Source: Xiphophorus maculatus (taxonomy: Eukaryota > Chordata > Actinopteri > Cyprinodontiformes > Poeciliidae). From it: a DNA stretch of 64,000 nucleotides. Position numbers and translations under genes: made by a program. The stretch is from contig NC_036443.1 in NCBI RefSeq assembly GCF_002775205.1, positions 10,097,698-10,161,697 of the forward strand. The letters are read 5' to 3'. Every line of letters starts with the position of its first letter. Position 1 is the first letter of the stretch. A model generated the notes under the pieces. It made no database searches. It was not told the DNA's origin and was given only the letters and a program-made list of their open reading frames with translations. Below are positions 33,121-63,929 of the stretch, in pieces.

Positions 33121-33180
33121 TACAGTACAGACCAAAAGTTTGGAAACAACTGTGTGTCCAAACTTTTGGTCTGTACTGTA
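33121..33180. mobile_element. 60-bp hairpin MITE of Tc1/mariner type
   Basis: Perfect 24-bp inverted arms (33121-33144 and 33157-33180; the outer sequence is tacagtacagaccaaaag) around a 12-nt spacer. The TA at each end matches the mariner target duplication, and the arm resembles a common TcMar terminal repeat. Nearly nothing but the two termini remains. Confidence 0.75.
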
Positions 33181-33479
33181 TATCTCTTTCATTTTTGCGT
33201 TTGTCATGCTTCTCCAAAAACCTTAAGAAATTCTTGAGGCTTTTATTTAATAGACCAGACCAATCATGAAATGGAGGAATACATGCTTTCTCCTTCAGAT
33301 TTTTATCACTTTTTTTTTTTCAAACAAAAATTTTAAATTTGAGTAAAATTTTGGGGGGCTTATAAGACTTTGGAGTTTACACTACATTTCGCTCAATTTT
33401 TTCCTCATTGCTTGCTTTTGCTTTTATGTGACTTGTGGCGAGTTTTTGTTTTGTTTTTTTGTTCCACAAACGACAAATT

Positions 33480-34085
33480 TATGGAGTATATTACTAGGAG
33501 ATTTTGCTTACATGAGCTGTGGCTCTCTGCAGCTCCTCCAGAGTTACCATGTGCCTCTTTTAGCATCCCTGCTCAAGATCCTCTCTGCCTGGGATGACTT
33601 TCTTTGTATTTGTTTCATACTCTTTCTATTTTCAGATGATGGATTACAGCAAACGGTGCAAAAGGAAAAGTTTGGAATATTGTTGGTTGCAAAACTGCCT
33701 GACTACAATGCACACCACACTTTCCAGATAATTTTTTTTTTTTTCCCAGTTCACAATTTAGAATAATTTTGTGTTTGTCACGTGAAACCCCAAATCTCAA
33801 ATTATATCAATACTTTTCTGAGGAAGTGCAAGTCCTACATAAGTCAGATGAACCTGAGCCACCACTGTCTCAAAGATTTTTCCAATAATAAATAACCAGG
33901 TGCTATTTATTATTTATTACCATTATTCTGCTTCAAAATAAAGTCTTGTACAATGTACGTTTACCATGACCACGTCCAAAATAAACAATAAACTAACCAC
34001 GAATAAACAAACATTTTTGGTTTCAAAATGACAGAATTTGGAAATGTTCTAGATGTGTGAATACCTTTTTAAGGCACAGCATATC
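33480..34085 (-). mobile_element. Tc1-like transposon relic
   Basis: The antisense transposase segment shows 'gctctctgcagctcctccag', 'agttaccatgtgcctcttt' and 'gatgatggattacagcaaac', then 'ggaatattgttgg'. The terminal part ends near 'gaataccttttt'. It sits between the mbd6 end and the kif5a promoter. Confidence 0.7.
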
Positions 34086-34689
34086 AGAAAGTCAGTTTAT
34101 TTTTCTGCCGTACTCACCTGGAGCATTTACGCTTACATACAGGATATACTTTAGCAAAGAAATCGTTCGTGAAGCAAATCACAACTTGAGAGAAACAGGC
34201 TAAGATCTGAATCAAAGTATATTGTAACACTGTCAAAATTATTGAAGTTTGCTATGATATGACAAAATGTAAAAAAAAAAAAAAAATTACAATTGCTACA
34301 AATACTTTTGGAAAGCATTGCTCCTATTTGAAATCGTGGCTGTCTTCGACAACGCTCCAAGTGATGTAGCCTGAGCATTAAATAAACCCTGCAAGCAACT
34401 GATCCAGTCTGCTAACCTAAACCCGTCTTAAAGCAGTCTGTCCAACATTTTAATGGGCAGAGTATGTCCTCAAGCTTCACATTCCGCTGAATCATATTGT
34501 CTCATCATCAATCATTGTAATACATCTTCAAAGTGAGGCTCAGTCATTAACAATAGCCTCTCTCCGCCCAGAGCCCACTTTTAATTATTTATTAATTTTT
34601 TCAAAGTGACTTCATGAGATCAGAAAGATCCAGAAAATGGTTCTGAAGGATGATTCATATATTATTAAACTTTTTTTTTTTTTTTTTTT

Positions 34690-35371
34690 GGTCTCCTAAT
34701 CAGTGCGATGCTCCTCATCTTGGCTCCGACTTCCTCTTCCTATAATGATGCGGCTCTGACTCGAGATGATGCTGAGGCTGTGGGTACCGCTTTAAAGAAG
34801 CGGATGCTGACCACGCCCTTCCGCGAGCCACCGATAGAGGGCGCCGTTTCGATCCCAAGCAGGCCGAAAGAGCAGCAGCTTTTTACCTCACTGCCCTTCC
34901 AACAGCATCTCACCTTCAGCCGGCCACACGCACATCCGCCGACGCCCCTGACAGAGGCCACCGGAGGCAGGAGACACAAGCCGCGTCTGGAAGAGAAAAC
35001 CAAACGGGGCGAAAGCGTTCAACACCAGGGCCAATTGATTTAATAATGTAGGGCTTGTTTTTGCGGTTTGACATCTAATTTAGCCTGCCCGCTTCACTGC
35101 GACACAGAAATCCCGCATAGAGCTACCGCAACCTTCTCCTCGGCTTGTCAAGATCAACCCGTCTTGTCTTCGTACCTTCCCGGACGCAAGCAGTCGACCT
35201 CTTCCGCGAGTCCGTTGCTGTTTGCGTTTTTTCTTTTCTTTTCGGCAGTCAGATCAGGCCGCATCTGCTCGTCCGTCCCCGCCCCCCCAAGCCTCAGCAG
35301 CATCTTTCCAGCAGCATCATCATCATCATCACCATCATCCTTCTCATCAACGCCACCCTCGAATCTGCGCA
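34690..35371 (+). promoter_or_regulatory. kif5a: kif5a promoter and 5' UTR region
   Basis: A GC- and CpG-richer segment directly upstream of the kif5a start codon, unlike the surrounding AT-rich DNA. It ends in a cat/cac-rich tract (35318-35342) just before the ATG. The transcription start is not identifiable. A CTCF-like motif lies at 34831. Confidence 0.5.
34831..34844 (+). promoter_or_regulatory. CTCF-like motif, forward
   Basis: ccgatagagggcgc matches most positions of the CTCF core (ccasyagrkggcrs). Confidence 0.4.
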
Positions 35372-53545
<18,174 letters not shown>

Positions 53546-56325
53546 CTCAACCAAACACTGTAACCCTTGCAGGACCCTCCCGTTTCGTTTGCATGCAGCC
53601 TCTGTGACCTCCGTCCACCGCATCACCACTGAAGATGAAGATGAAGAACCGTAGCCTTGTGGTAGATGAAGCCCCCTCCGGTTCCCACGGTGACCTTTCT
53701 TGCTCTCTGTTTTGGGCTTCAGTCCCTTCCGGTTCAGCCAGTGCTGAGCATATTCTCTCAGGCTCTGCTTTATTCAGACAGCCTAATCGCAGATGAATCT
53801 AAATTATTGATCCGTGAGTTCATCAAGATATCACTGCCTGAGGTGGCTGAACCGAACTAGGACTGGACCCAGATTGCTCGATGCTCACACTTTGTAAATA
53901 GTAGTGCTGTATACTCCTGTAGTTCTTTTTCTTCTTTTTGTTTTTGACCAACAACTGTTTGTCCAAATTGCCACACTTGCTCTGCCCCCTTGTGCATATT
54001 TTTTTCGCCACGCGGGTTTAAAAAGAAAAAAATGGGAGTGACCATGAATCTTTTATTCTGTCGTGAATAAGAGCATATACCAGTCGGCTGACACCTCAGT
54101 CTTTTTGTGCATGCCGCTTAAGTTTCCTGGCCAAGCTTTCAAATCTCTCTGCATGTGTCCTATATGAAGCTGGTGACGGATGCAAGAAACGAGAAAGGAG
54201 AGAGGGATGATTTCCCTCAGTCCAGATCTTGGTGTCAGTGCTGTATGTTTCCTATCTCAAAGTAAATCTCAGTGCAGATTTAAATCATTGTAAATTTAAA
54301 AAAAAAAGGGAAAAACACAACAAATATTCGAGTGAATCCCAGCTCAGACTCGCAGTTGCATTGAGTGGATCTCGACTGATTGCTTTGATAATGCTGCAGC
54401 CGTACGATGGCCGTCCTTACATTCCCTGCACCGCTCGCACACTTCCATATCCCCTTTACCGAGCCTTAACATCAACTGATACTTCACAGTCAATTGAACT
54501 CGCTGGCATTTGCATAAAGTACATTTTTAATTACTACCTCTAGAGCAGCTTGTTGTTGATGAATATCTTTCTTTTCAAATGCTAATTAAAAAAAGCTGAT
54601 GCTAGAGTTTCTACAGACAGTTGTAACTTTAGAATAAGAGTACGTATAAGTAGATTTTGACGTATTAACCATAGCTGTAGTTTTCGTCTCATGCCGGTTC
54701 ATAAAAAAATAAAAACAGTTTTATTTCCTCAGAGCTTGGCCGATGCAATGGTGTTTGCAAAAACAGCCTATTCAGCTTTAAAAAGACACCATGAAACTTT
54801 GTTGTCATTCTTTGTCACAAGATTTGACTTTAGATTTTTGCGTACATCCACTCCCAAATGTGCAGAAAAGCAGAGGCAGGTTTTTGGGTTTTTTTTTTTT
54901 TACATTTGACATATGGGCAGTTGCCCAGGACGGCATTAGAAAACGAGCGCACAAACACCATATCCACTATGTAACCTATTTATCTGTTTGTCGCGTTCTT
55001 AACAAGTTTTCTATCATTTTCTTACATGTGCAATTAAATGAAAATTGGTACCTCCACGTTGTGGCCAGTCCTGCTCGCATTGGGACAAAAGGGTTTGTCT
55101 GCTGTTGGTCACTTTGTGGCCATATGGGCACGAGCTGTTCTGTGACGCCTTGTTTTCCTAAAGTGGTTGGGTGCTAAGTTTGGCTTTGCACGACTGGGGA
55201 ATGAAACTGGAACCGTTTCCATGGGTGTTTGTATCATGGAAAGCAGAATCGAAAGGGAGGAAGTAGCAGTGGATGTGGGGGGCGGCAGAAGGAAGTGAAG
55301 TTTCCTTTAGAGACAGTATGGAAGCTGTTACTGGGGACCGAAACATTTAATGCTTCAGGTTTTATTCCCGACTGAGCAGCCACTAGTCTGGGACTTTTTG
55401 AAGACGTTGTGTGTCCTGTTGTTGTTCTTCTGCAAAATCCTGACCAGCCAATCAGGATAGAGGAAAGCAGCACTTCATATAAGTGGGAAACAAGTAGGTG
55501 TTTGCTGTGAATCATTGTCTCAAAAAGGAAAGGAAAGAGTTAAAAGGAAAAGTGAGCAGCTAAACACCCAACCACCTTCTGTCTTCTTCAGTAAATCTGA
55601 CAGAACTTTAGAGTTTAATTAGCCAAATACACACACAAAAAAACAAAAAGCAGATTTAACAATGCTCAAACATTTATCCCGTGTAAATTCCTCCGTTCTT
55701 TTTCATCAAATTACCGCTCGATCTGATGCTCTTGCTGGCATTAATAACATCTCAGGGCTTATTACACGCATAATCAAAGCAGGCATACATCACCGCCATT
55801 GTCTTCCTCCTGAGCTATGTGATTGCTGATGAACAATCAATCCGATCAGTATCAGTGTATCCTCCTTCAGTCTAAGCAAAAGAGCGAGGTGACTCGTAAG
55901 ATTGGAAAAGATATGTACATAAATCCAAATAAACACGCCTCCGTTCTAACTCATAGCCTTTCAACCCTGCAAACCTTCAATCTTATATCATATTTACATT
56001 TTTTTAATAGATCTGCATTAGAAAGATTGTGTAATATGTCATCATCTGCTGTTACACTGTCTGAACTCAACATATGTACGATACATGTGCTATATATTGG
56101 TAAACCTGTAAGTAAAAAGGCGCATCATGACATAGTAGGATGCACGCTGACCTCTGTTCAGAGAAATGCTCCTTTTATTTGTTTCTGTATGCTTCTAATT
56201 GTAGTGTCGACATGACTATGTGAAGAGTCACCTTGCAGAATATCTGTAAATATAGATTCATCACTATGCTGTATGTAAATCTGTGTGTTGTAGTAAAAAA
56301 GTTCAATAAAACTGTAAAAACGGTG
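53546..56325 (+). other. kif5a: kif5a 3' untranslated region and polyA signal
   Basis: About 2.8 kb of noncoding sequence in the last exon. A canonical AATAAA at 56305-56310 is followed by GT-rich sequence (gtgatttggtgtcgttcttg), fitting cleavage near 56325. No repeats of note interrupt it. Confidence 0.75.
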
Positions 56326-56394
56326 ATTTGGTGTCGTTCTTGTTCACGCCGTGGTGTGGATGCTGCACGATGAATGTGAGAACAGATGGAAATG

Positions 56395-56408
56395 GCGCCA
56401 TCTCGTGG
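56395..56408 (-). promoter_or_regulatory. CTCF-like motif, reverse, just past kif5a
   Basis: The minus strand reads ccacgagatggcgc, matching the CTCF core at all but one position. Confidence 0.5.
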
Positions 56409-56664
56409 TTCATATGGTTAAGGTGCAAAACTTTCAGATTTTATTGAATGAACTAGGAAATACTGTCATTTCTCCTTTCTGGGTAATTACTTTGTAGAGC
56501 CACTGTATGTAGTCTCATTCAGCTTTACACTATAAGAAATGGATTCTTTCCAGTTTAAGGTCAATGAGGTTGAATGAGTACAACTTGTGATCATCAATTT
56601 TCAGGTCGGCCCACAAATTTTGATACGTTTTTAGGTCTGGACTCACAAACTGAATGATCTAACC

Positions 56665-56885
56665 CAGGGGTCTCAAGCTCCAGTCCTCGAGGGTCGCAGT
56701 CCTGCAACTTTTAGATGTGCCTCTGCTGCACCACCTGAACAGAATAATTAGGTCATTAAGGCTCTGGAGAACTGATCTACACAAGGAGGAGGTAATTAAG
56801 CCATTTCATTCCAGTGTTTTGTACCTGTGGCACATCTAAAAACTGCAGGGCAGCGGCCCTCGAGGACTGGAGTTTGAGACCCCTG
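56665..56885. mobile_element. hAT-type MITE, copy 2 (nested)
   Basis: A 221-bp element starting CAGGGGTCTCAAGCTCCAG and ending in the inverse. It is flanked by ATCTAACC (56657-56664) and ATCTAAGC (56886-56893), an 8-bp duplication with one mismatch. It is inserted in a Tc1-like relic. Confidence 0.85.
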
Positions 56886-57041
56886 ATCTAAGCTCTTATT
56901 TTGTATCTCTGACAGGATGTTTAGTATCACTGAACCTCAGTCTCAACCTTTTTTTTTTTTTTTTGCTGGCTGTAACATTTTCTAACAGGATTGCTCTTTC
57001 TTTCGCTCCACCCATTCCCCACCGACTCTGACCAGCTACCC

Positions 57042-57266
57042 AGGGGTGTCAAACTCCAGTCCTCAAGGGCCGGTGTCCTACAGCTTTTAGATGTGCCACA
57101 GGTACAAACCACTGGAACGAAATGGCTTAATGACCTCCTCCTTGTGTAGATCAGTTCTCCAAAGTCTTGCTAATGACCTAATTATTCTATTCAGATGTGG
57201 TGCAGCAGAGGCACAACTAAAAGTTGCAGGACATTGGCCTTTGAAGACTGGAGTTTGACACCTGTG
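57042..57266. mobile_element. hAT-type MITE, copy 3 (nested)
   Basis: A 225-bp element starting aggggtgtcaaactccagtc and ending ctggagtttgacacctgtg. It is flanked by a perfect 8-bp duplication, AGCTACCC, at 57034-57041 and 57267-57274, inside the same Tc1-like relic as copy 2. Confidence 0.9.
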
Positions 57267-57420
57267 AGCTACCCTGTCCCTGTTGAAGAAAAGCAAAGCA
57301 TGATGCTGCCATCACGATGTTTCGCCATGGCGATGTGTTCACATGTGTAGCTTAGTTTTCTGAATTAATTCTTTTGCATACAAATCAAGTCAAAGCAAAC
57401 ATTTGTTCTGCTCAGCTAAC

Positions 57421-58739
57421 TTTTAAAAACAGCCTTAGCGCAGTGAGACATTATCTATGTTCGTAGCGAAGGGTTAAAAATATCGTCACACAAACAGAGG
57501 GACTCCTTGTCATCTGGAAAATGCAGTTATTGCACATTTTCCAGTTCATACAGGGTTTCTTGAAATGCCTAAACAGAAATTTGCAAGTCCTTTCAGTGAC
57601 ATCATTTCCTGCTCTCTGGCTTTATCGCAACCTCTGACCTAAACAGGAAATTGATGTGAAATGATCTAAAAGTGGAGACTTGCCAAAGAAAAGCTGAGAT
57701 CAAAGTAACGTCAACGGCAGAGAAATTAATGAATTAAGCTGCAAGCACTGAATACACAATAACCACAGATTTAAAAGGTGCTAAAAAATATAAAATGTAC
57801 ATTGGTGGTGTAGTTATATGGACTCTTGCTTTTGTCAGCGTTCACAAAATACTGCTGAGATGAAGTAAAGCTTTGCCTTGAAAGGTACTTCCTTTGTGTT
57901 ATCTTATAATAAGCTCCACTACATCGTTCCCACGAGAAAGGAAGCAGTGATGTAAACAGCAGTGGCATGTGAAGCATCTTCAGGCCACTGTGGGGTTTAA
58001 GTAAATAAGAAGGATGCAGATTAGCTGCTCGGTAGCCTTAGTTCATATGACTGGAGTTGAATATGAGACAGATCTTTGCTTCTTTTTTTAACTTAAATAT
58101 TATTCTTGGTTTATAACATACTGCATGGATGGATGCTTATACTGTACAAGAACCAACTACAGTGACTATCTAAAGCAACAATGAGATGGAAAAGTTCGCA
58201 TTTCATGTAGATTTGATCTCATTTTAATTTTATTTTTATTTTATATTATTATGACATTATTGAGAAATCCATAAATATTTTTGGACATGTACATTTTAAA
58301 CAAAATTGTATTTTTTTTTGTTGTTGTTGTTTTTATTAAAGTTTTAAGAGGTGTCTTTTTCTATTCCTGTCACTGACAAACATATTGGCTGTATAAAAAT
58401 GAATTAAAATTCAGATATGCATTTAATTTGAAGAATTTCAAATTTGTACATCTAATTTTAAAAAAGAACAACGCATAAGCTGTATGTAATTTCAAAATGA
58501 GAAAAGAACAGTTACTGTTACGAAATTCACACCGATGATGATATGTAGAGATGTGAGTCTAATATACAAAATACAAGAACATGATGGCAAAATAATCTGA
58601 TCCATAATCTAATAAATAAATAAATCAAAAGACCTTTAATCACACTGATGCATCTATAATTTCACCGTCATATGTTGCAACCGAGATGTAAAGTTGACAC
58701 TCAGACCGGCTCGGTAATTAACAGTATAGTGTTCAGCTT
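57421..58739. other. Intergenic DNA
   Basis: AT-rich sequence between kif5a and the next candidate promoter. No coding content or distinct repeats are recognised beyond T-rich and TTG runs near 58310. Confidence 0.5.
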
Positions 58740-58982
58740 TGACAGTAATTGATTTTGGGGTTCGTGCGCATGCCCGCTGCGCGCTTCCGCGCCGCTGGGG
58801 GATCGATCGACAGCAGCGGAGGCTGAACGGACGGCGACAGTCCGCGGCAGGCAGGCAGGCAGGCAGGCGGTCAGTCAGTCAGTCCCCCGTGTCCCTCATC
58901 CCGGTGGACGGAGCTCCGCCAGCAGCGGTTCCTGTCGCCTTGCGGGGTTCACTGCAGCGCCGCAGAGGAGCCAAGCCACAAG
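58740..58982 (+). other. Candidate CpG-rich promoter and noncoding first exon of an unidentified gene
   Basis: An abrupt GC- and CpG-rich island with an NRF1-like gtgcgcatgcccgctgcgc, a (GGCA)n run near 58852 and a (GTCA)n run after it. It ends in a donor, acaag|gtagag, at 58982/58983. A short upstream frame from the ATG in gcgcatgccc closes after about 18 codons. No downstream coding exon was found before 64000, so the gene's body must lie beyond the window. In human the gene after KIF5A is PIP4K2C, but nothing here identifies it. Confidence 0.45.
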
Positions 58983-60829
58983 GTAGAGACCGTCAATGAA
59001 CGAGCTGATGGTTGTTTCTCTGCAAAGCTGGAACATCGTCGTTCACAGTGTTTTACAGGCAGGGAGTTGCTAAACTGAAAGCTGCGGCGCTGAATTGCTT
59101 AGTTGGTAAAATGACAGAAATGATGGTGACAGGCTTGGTCTAGTATTTAGGTTTATTTAAGATTTTGTGGACAGCCCGGTTATCAAATATTTAACTAATT
59201 TGGCTTGAAGGTTTCACTAAATAATTTCCACCCCAAAATGTCTAACTTAGAGCAGCTTAAGTTAGAGCTCCAGAGCAGCTTGCCACATTTAGAGAGTACT
59301 GCAGTATCCCTGCATGTAGTTACTTACAGATGTGAAGCTCTTAAAGTCTGCACATTTAGGCTTTAGGTATATAATTCCTTAATATACAGGAATTATTTAA
59401 GTGTATATTAAGGTGGTTTCTTTCGCAATCTTGTCTTATTTACTGTAATCAATAACTACAGTTGATGAAATGCTGCTTAACACATGCACTGAATTTATAT
59501 CACCCGATACTAATTACAAGTCACTGTTATCCTGCCAAACCCACTAGCACTCAGAGGATTGGATTTCACTTCAGCAAAAATCAATTACAAAAAAGGGTTG
59601 AGTGAGCAACGAGGTTGATGTTTTTAATCAGAAGCCATGGAAGGGGTGATAATCCTCGCTGCTTTTATTCTTCTGGTCAGTCCGATCAGTTTTATAAACC
59701 CAAGACTGATGATGTGATGACACGCAGACACCCTCACACGTACAGGACCCTGTGGTTCGGTGTCGCTGGTGGGTCCAAATGAACGTGGCTGAGGATTTGA
59801 TACCGGGTGTTCATCACTGCTGCTCAGGTCTTCAAGGAGATATTTGTGAGTGGAAGTGAGACTTGTGAAATGGGCACTGACTTCTGCTATATCCAAGTGT
59901 CTGCAGACTTCTATTTATTTTAGACACCACTGTGATTAATCATGTCAGAGAGTTTAAGAGCGTTGGATGTTGTGCTTGGGCTCTTACAGTACTTATGTAA
60001 GCCTTAATTTGGCTAAAACAAAACTAGAACAATACACATCACAAACAGGTGTGGTCGAAGAGTGGGAAGGTTTTTTTTTTTTATTAGTTTTTATTAATTA
60101 ACAAAAATGTTTTCAATGTTGTTATTTTTGTAACGTTACTGAACCCAAACTGGAAACCCAACTGATTTTGGATTTGAAATTTGTGCAATTTGCATCGGCA
60201 GCCAATCGTAAGGAACTGAATTGGATCATTTTGGGGTTAAATGTTGAGTCTGAAAAGAAACTCATGTAAAACGATTCAAAAACATGTTGCAAGTCAGTCC
60301 GCCCGTGGTGTTCGAAGGCTGATTTCTGATGTACCGTCCGTGTGACCTGAGCGCCGTGACTTCATTCCTGCAGCCAGCTGTTACTGTCAGTCTGTCTGTC
60401 TGTCTGTGTGGCAGCGTCTCCTCTGCTTCAGGTCTCCTCCTCTGCTGTGTGGGCGAGGTTATAAATAAGAGGCTGCAGGCTTTTTTTTTGCATGTGTGTT
60501 TTGTTTAACCAGCTGCCAGAGAGGCCTGTTTGCCTCCTCTGACTGCAGGTGTGCTCCGTGGCCTCTAGATGATGTTCTCGAGCCTGTCCAGCCGGAGCCC
60601 GCCGCCTGTTTTTTGTGTGTTTTTTTTATACCACAAGTGTTTTTGTCTGTTTGCTTTGGATCAATGTCACCTGTTTCCTGTACTCTAGCACTCTGTGTCT
60701 AAATGTGCTGCCTCAAAAAAGCACTCTTACCACTTGAATGTTTTTTTTTTTTTTTTAGCATTTTCACACCACAAGACTTTATTTAAAAGAAGTCATGCAT
60801 TGCTTTTAAAAATGTGCAAGATAAAAACT
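58983..60829 (+). other. Probable first intron or intergenic DNA
   Basis: No coding exon is recognised. There is an inverted repeat at 59377-59413 and poly(T) runs near 60070. A CT/GT-rich stretch at 60380-60700 contains (GTCT)n. Confidence 0.4.
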
Positions 60830-61200
60830 GAAAATTTATCGCAAACACACAGAAGCTGGTCAAAGTTTATGGGAACATGGGTGGAGTTAAACGCAGGGCA
60901 ATCCTGTAAGAAGCAGTGCTAGAGGCAGCAAAAGATTTAAGACTAGAGGTTCACCTACCAGCAGGACAATGATCCCAAATATTCAGCCAGAGATACAGTG
61001 GAATAGTTTAGATAAAAACATTTTAATGAATCAGAACTTTCAGAACTGAAACCAGTTAAAATGAGTGGATTCGAAGGCACACATATCACGTTTCCGTCTG
61101 CTTCGTAATTGTTTGCTACTTTGTGTTGGCCTGTCAGATAGGATCCCAATGAATTTTTGTGGTAAGAAAACATTCAAGAAATATTAAGACTTTGTTTTTT
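60830..61200 (+). mobile_element. Tc1-like relic, sense orientation
   Basis: It includes 'aggttcacctaccagcagga', 'caatgatcccaaatattcag', then 'actttgtgttggcctgtcag' and 'atcccaatgaatttttgtgg'. This is the sense strand of the transposase 3' part followed by the terminal region, ending at a T-run near 61200. Confidence 0.7.
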
Positions 61201-62020
61201 TTTTTTTTTTTTTTTTTCCAAAATAGCTATAAGAACAGCACAAATGTGATTTAGGATGCAGACGAAGAGAGCCAGTGTGTGAAAACATACAATTCAAGGT
61301 CTGTAAACTGTTTGCTTTACTCGGATGCCATGGATCTAAATAACAACCATGACTGGAGGAAAGTTTTGGGAAGAGGTCATTTTAGCTGTGAGCTGGAACA
61401 GATTGTGAGAAAACAAACTGAAAGTACTGTGCATAGAGAAAAGGTTCAGTAACTCATACTTTGAGGTTTTTCTTACTTTGAGCACTTTGGAAAAATTATA
61501 CCCTTGTGATGTTTGTGTCTGACAGCGTCCTGGTTTGGACAGACGTGAGCGTGGGACGTTGTTCAGCTTGGACCGGCTGTTTTTAACTTATTTGTCCATT
61601 TCAGCCCCATGAAGTAGGATTGACTGGTTCTCATGTGTTTTTATCCACAATTCTTCTTTAAATGTGTTAATTTGATGGTAATAAATCATTATCATTATTT
61701 TTTTTAGATATTTTGAAGGTGGAAGATGTTGTGCATTAAGCTGAAAAAAGCAGAAAGATGACAGTTTCCACATTAAAAGTTAAAAAGAAATTTATGGGGG
61801 AAACATTTATAGAAATTAAAGTCTACCAAATCCATCCAGCATTACATGTCTGTGTATTGTGATTCAATGCTTGTCTCAATTCAAGGTGGTTCTAATTAAG
61901 AAAATGCTTTTAACATGTTCATTGTGTTTTTACAATAGGTTTTTACAACAGTTCAATAAGTCTATTGGCTTTGTGAACCATAAACTATGTCTTTAAGAAC
62001 ATTTTATTAGTGTAGAGTAT

Positions 62021-62397
62021 GGTTGCACCGATTGCAGTTTTCTGGTCGATTGCTGAACTTTCAAAAAGCTTAACCTGCCAATTCTAATTTTTACCGATAC
62101 CAATTTTTTTGTCTGAAATGTTGCTCAATATAGCAAGAAGGTTGTTGAGTTGGTAACAGTGGGGTCAATATTGTTAATTATAAATGTGCAGACATAACCT
62201 GGTGGGCCGGTCTGTCAGTCAAACCTTTCTCAAAGAAGAGCAAAAGAAGACAGTGGTTGATTCTGAGATCTTTGCCAAGCTAGATAAGATCGGTGGATAG
62301 GATCAGCTTCATATGTAAAGATTGGCCGATCACAGATCTCCCAAAATTAAGAAAATCAGCACCGATAAATCGGATGACCGATAAATCAGTGCACCCC
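62021..62397. mobile_element. hAT-like nonautonomous element
   Basis: Inverted ends GGTTGCACCGAT and ATCAGTGCACCCC bound a 377-bp element with several CCGAT/ATCGG motifs inside, a pattern known for a common fish hAT family. No target duplication is clear. Confidence 0.6.
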
Positions 62398-63689
62398 AGC
62401 TCATGTCTAATCAGTATAAATATTTAAGATTTGTGACTAGAAGTAATCAAAAGCATCCAAGAGCACTTTAAAAACGTATTTGGTCTAGTGCTCAATACTT
62501 CTAAATCTAAAGTGTGTTTGGATTCCAGCCGTTCACGGTCATATTTTCACCACTCTCCATTTACTGGACATGGAAGAAAGCAAAATAAAAGATCAAACTA
62601 ATTCAGTCACAAGTGACAAATGAACATTTGACTTTTTCAAATGCTTCTCCCTCCACAGATAGAAAGGCGTCCTGGGTGGTCAGCCATTCTGCCCACATAA
62701 AAAAAAGCCTGTGTATCTGTCTGGGTTTGCTCTTAGGGAAGTTAATTGATTCATATTATTAAAAATGGTAACTCTAGGTCAGCTTGGAGTTACCAGAAGC
62801 TGCTTCATATAACATTGTATTAGAATGTCCAATAACTAATAATCTATTTTAAATAGAACAAGTTTAACTCCACCCCTCAAGCTTCTTACCTGATTTACAG
62901 TATGTCCCTCCCTTTTCAGCTCAGATGAGTTCGTTTCTCTCTTTAGACAATACCGCTAACTCTCTGATCTACTTTCTGTTTGCCATTTCATTTGGCCAAA
63001 TTGCTATTGGTGTTACATGTCTGTGCCAAATGCAAACACGCACAAACACTATATGTTTAAAAAGAGTCGAGTCAGCCTCACAGGCCATTGTGAATGACCT
63101 AAGCAGCTCGTGTTGATTGATGGCAGTGACTGGTGAGCAGCAGGGTCAGCTCCAGAGGAGGCCCGTCGGGAGCCACACACTCACTCAGACGTCTAAAATA
63201 GACTCTCCACCTTCCCTCCCCAATGGGCCAATAACTGAAACTAGGGTGATGAAATTAAGAAATAAACATTACTAGAAACACTGCAGGGAGGCTGAAATAA
63301 GAAATAACTAGGAGTATAAAATAGATATAGTCACAAAAGAAGGCTCGAAATGGACTCAGACAAACAAGGACAGAGCCTAAGGTAACTAAAGAATAAACCT
63401 AACTAGAAACACCACAAAGGACTGAAAATAAAAGCAATAAGAATTCTAATTACACTAAATGCCTCAAATAATAATGTCAAAAGGACTAAACTAAAGTGAA
63501 CTAAAACATAAAGCTAAACCAACCCCAAAACCCAGTCCACACACTAAGTTACTAATGAACAAAACTAAAAGCTTGTAAATATGAGTCTGTGTGTAATTCA
63601 TCTTTATAATGTGTTTTACTTTGATTTACTGAAGTAGGTGACATTTTCAATCATATTCTAATGTGTGGAATATGACTGTATATGTTTGC

Positions 63690-63800
63690 CCTATGATGGA
63701 CTAGCGACCTGTCCGGGGCGTGCCCTGCTTCTCGCTTCATGGCCGCTGGGCACCAGGTCTTGCGACACAACAAGGAGAAGTTGTATAGAAAATGGATGGA
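63690..63800 (+). mobile_element. LINE (L2/Rex-type) 3' tail
   Basis: 'gatggactagcgacctgtcc', 'ggggcgtgccctgcttctcg' and finally 'gtatagaaaatggatggac' form the familiar 3' end of fish L2-like LINEs. Confidence 0.7.
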
Positions 63801-63929
63801 CATTTGAAGTTGAAAAGATATTGAAGATGCTCCTTCCTCAGTCATTTTTTTAATGCAGAACAAAAAGCTGAACACAAATGCATCTCACACTTTTCAGGAT
63901 TATGAAAAAAAAATCTGTGTCTTATTTTA

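Larger units (their letters stand above)
56440..57420 (-). mobile_element. Tc1-like relic split by two MITE insertions
   Basis: Blocks in order: 'ttttaggtctggactcac' then 'gatctaa' (interrupted), 'ccgactctgaccagctacc' (interrupted), 'ctgtccctgttgaagaaaag', 'catgatgctgccatcacgat', 'gtttcgccatggcgatgtgt'. Removing the two hAT MITEs restores the block order of the family. Confidence 0.8.

Noticed and set aside
33121-33180. miRNA precursor
   Set aside because: The arms are perfectly paired and match transposon ends. Without small-RNA data a MITE is the simpler reading.
34740-35003. Minus-strand 87-residue frame upstream of kif5a
   Set aside because: It lies in GC-rich promoter sequence, has low-complexity Cys/Gly/Ser content, and has no recognisable domain.
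59624-59896. Minus-strand 90-residue frame
   Set aside because: No family was recognised, and it lies in repeat-rich DNA without splice signals; probably chance.
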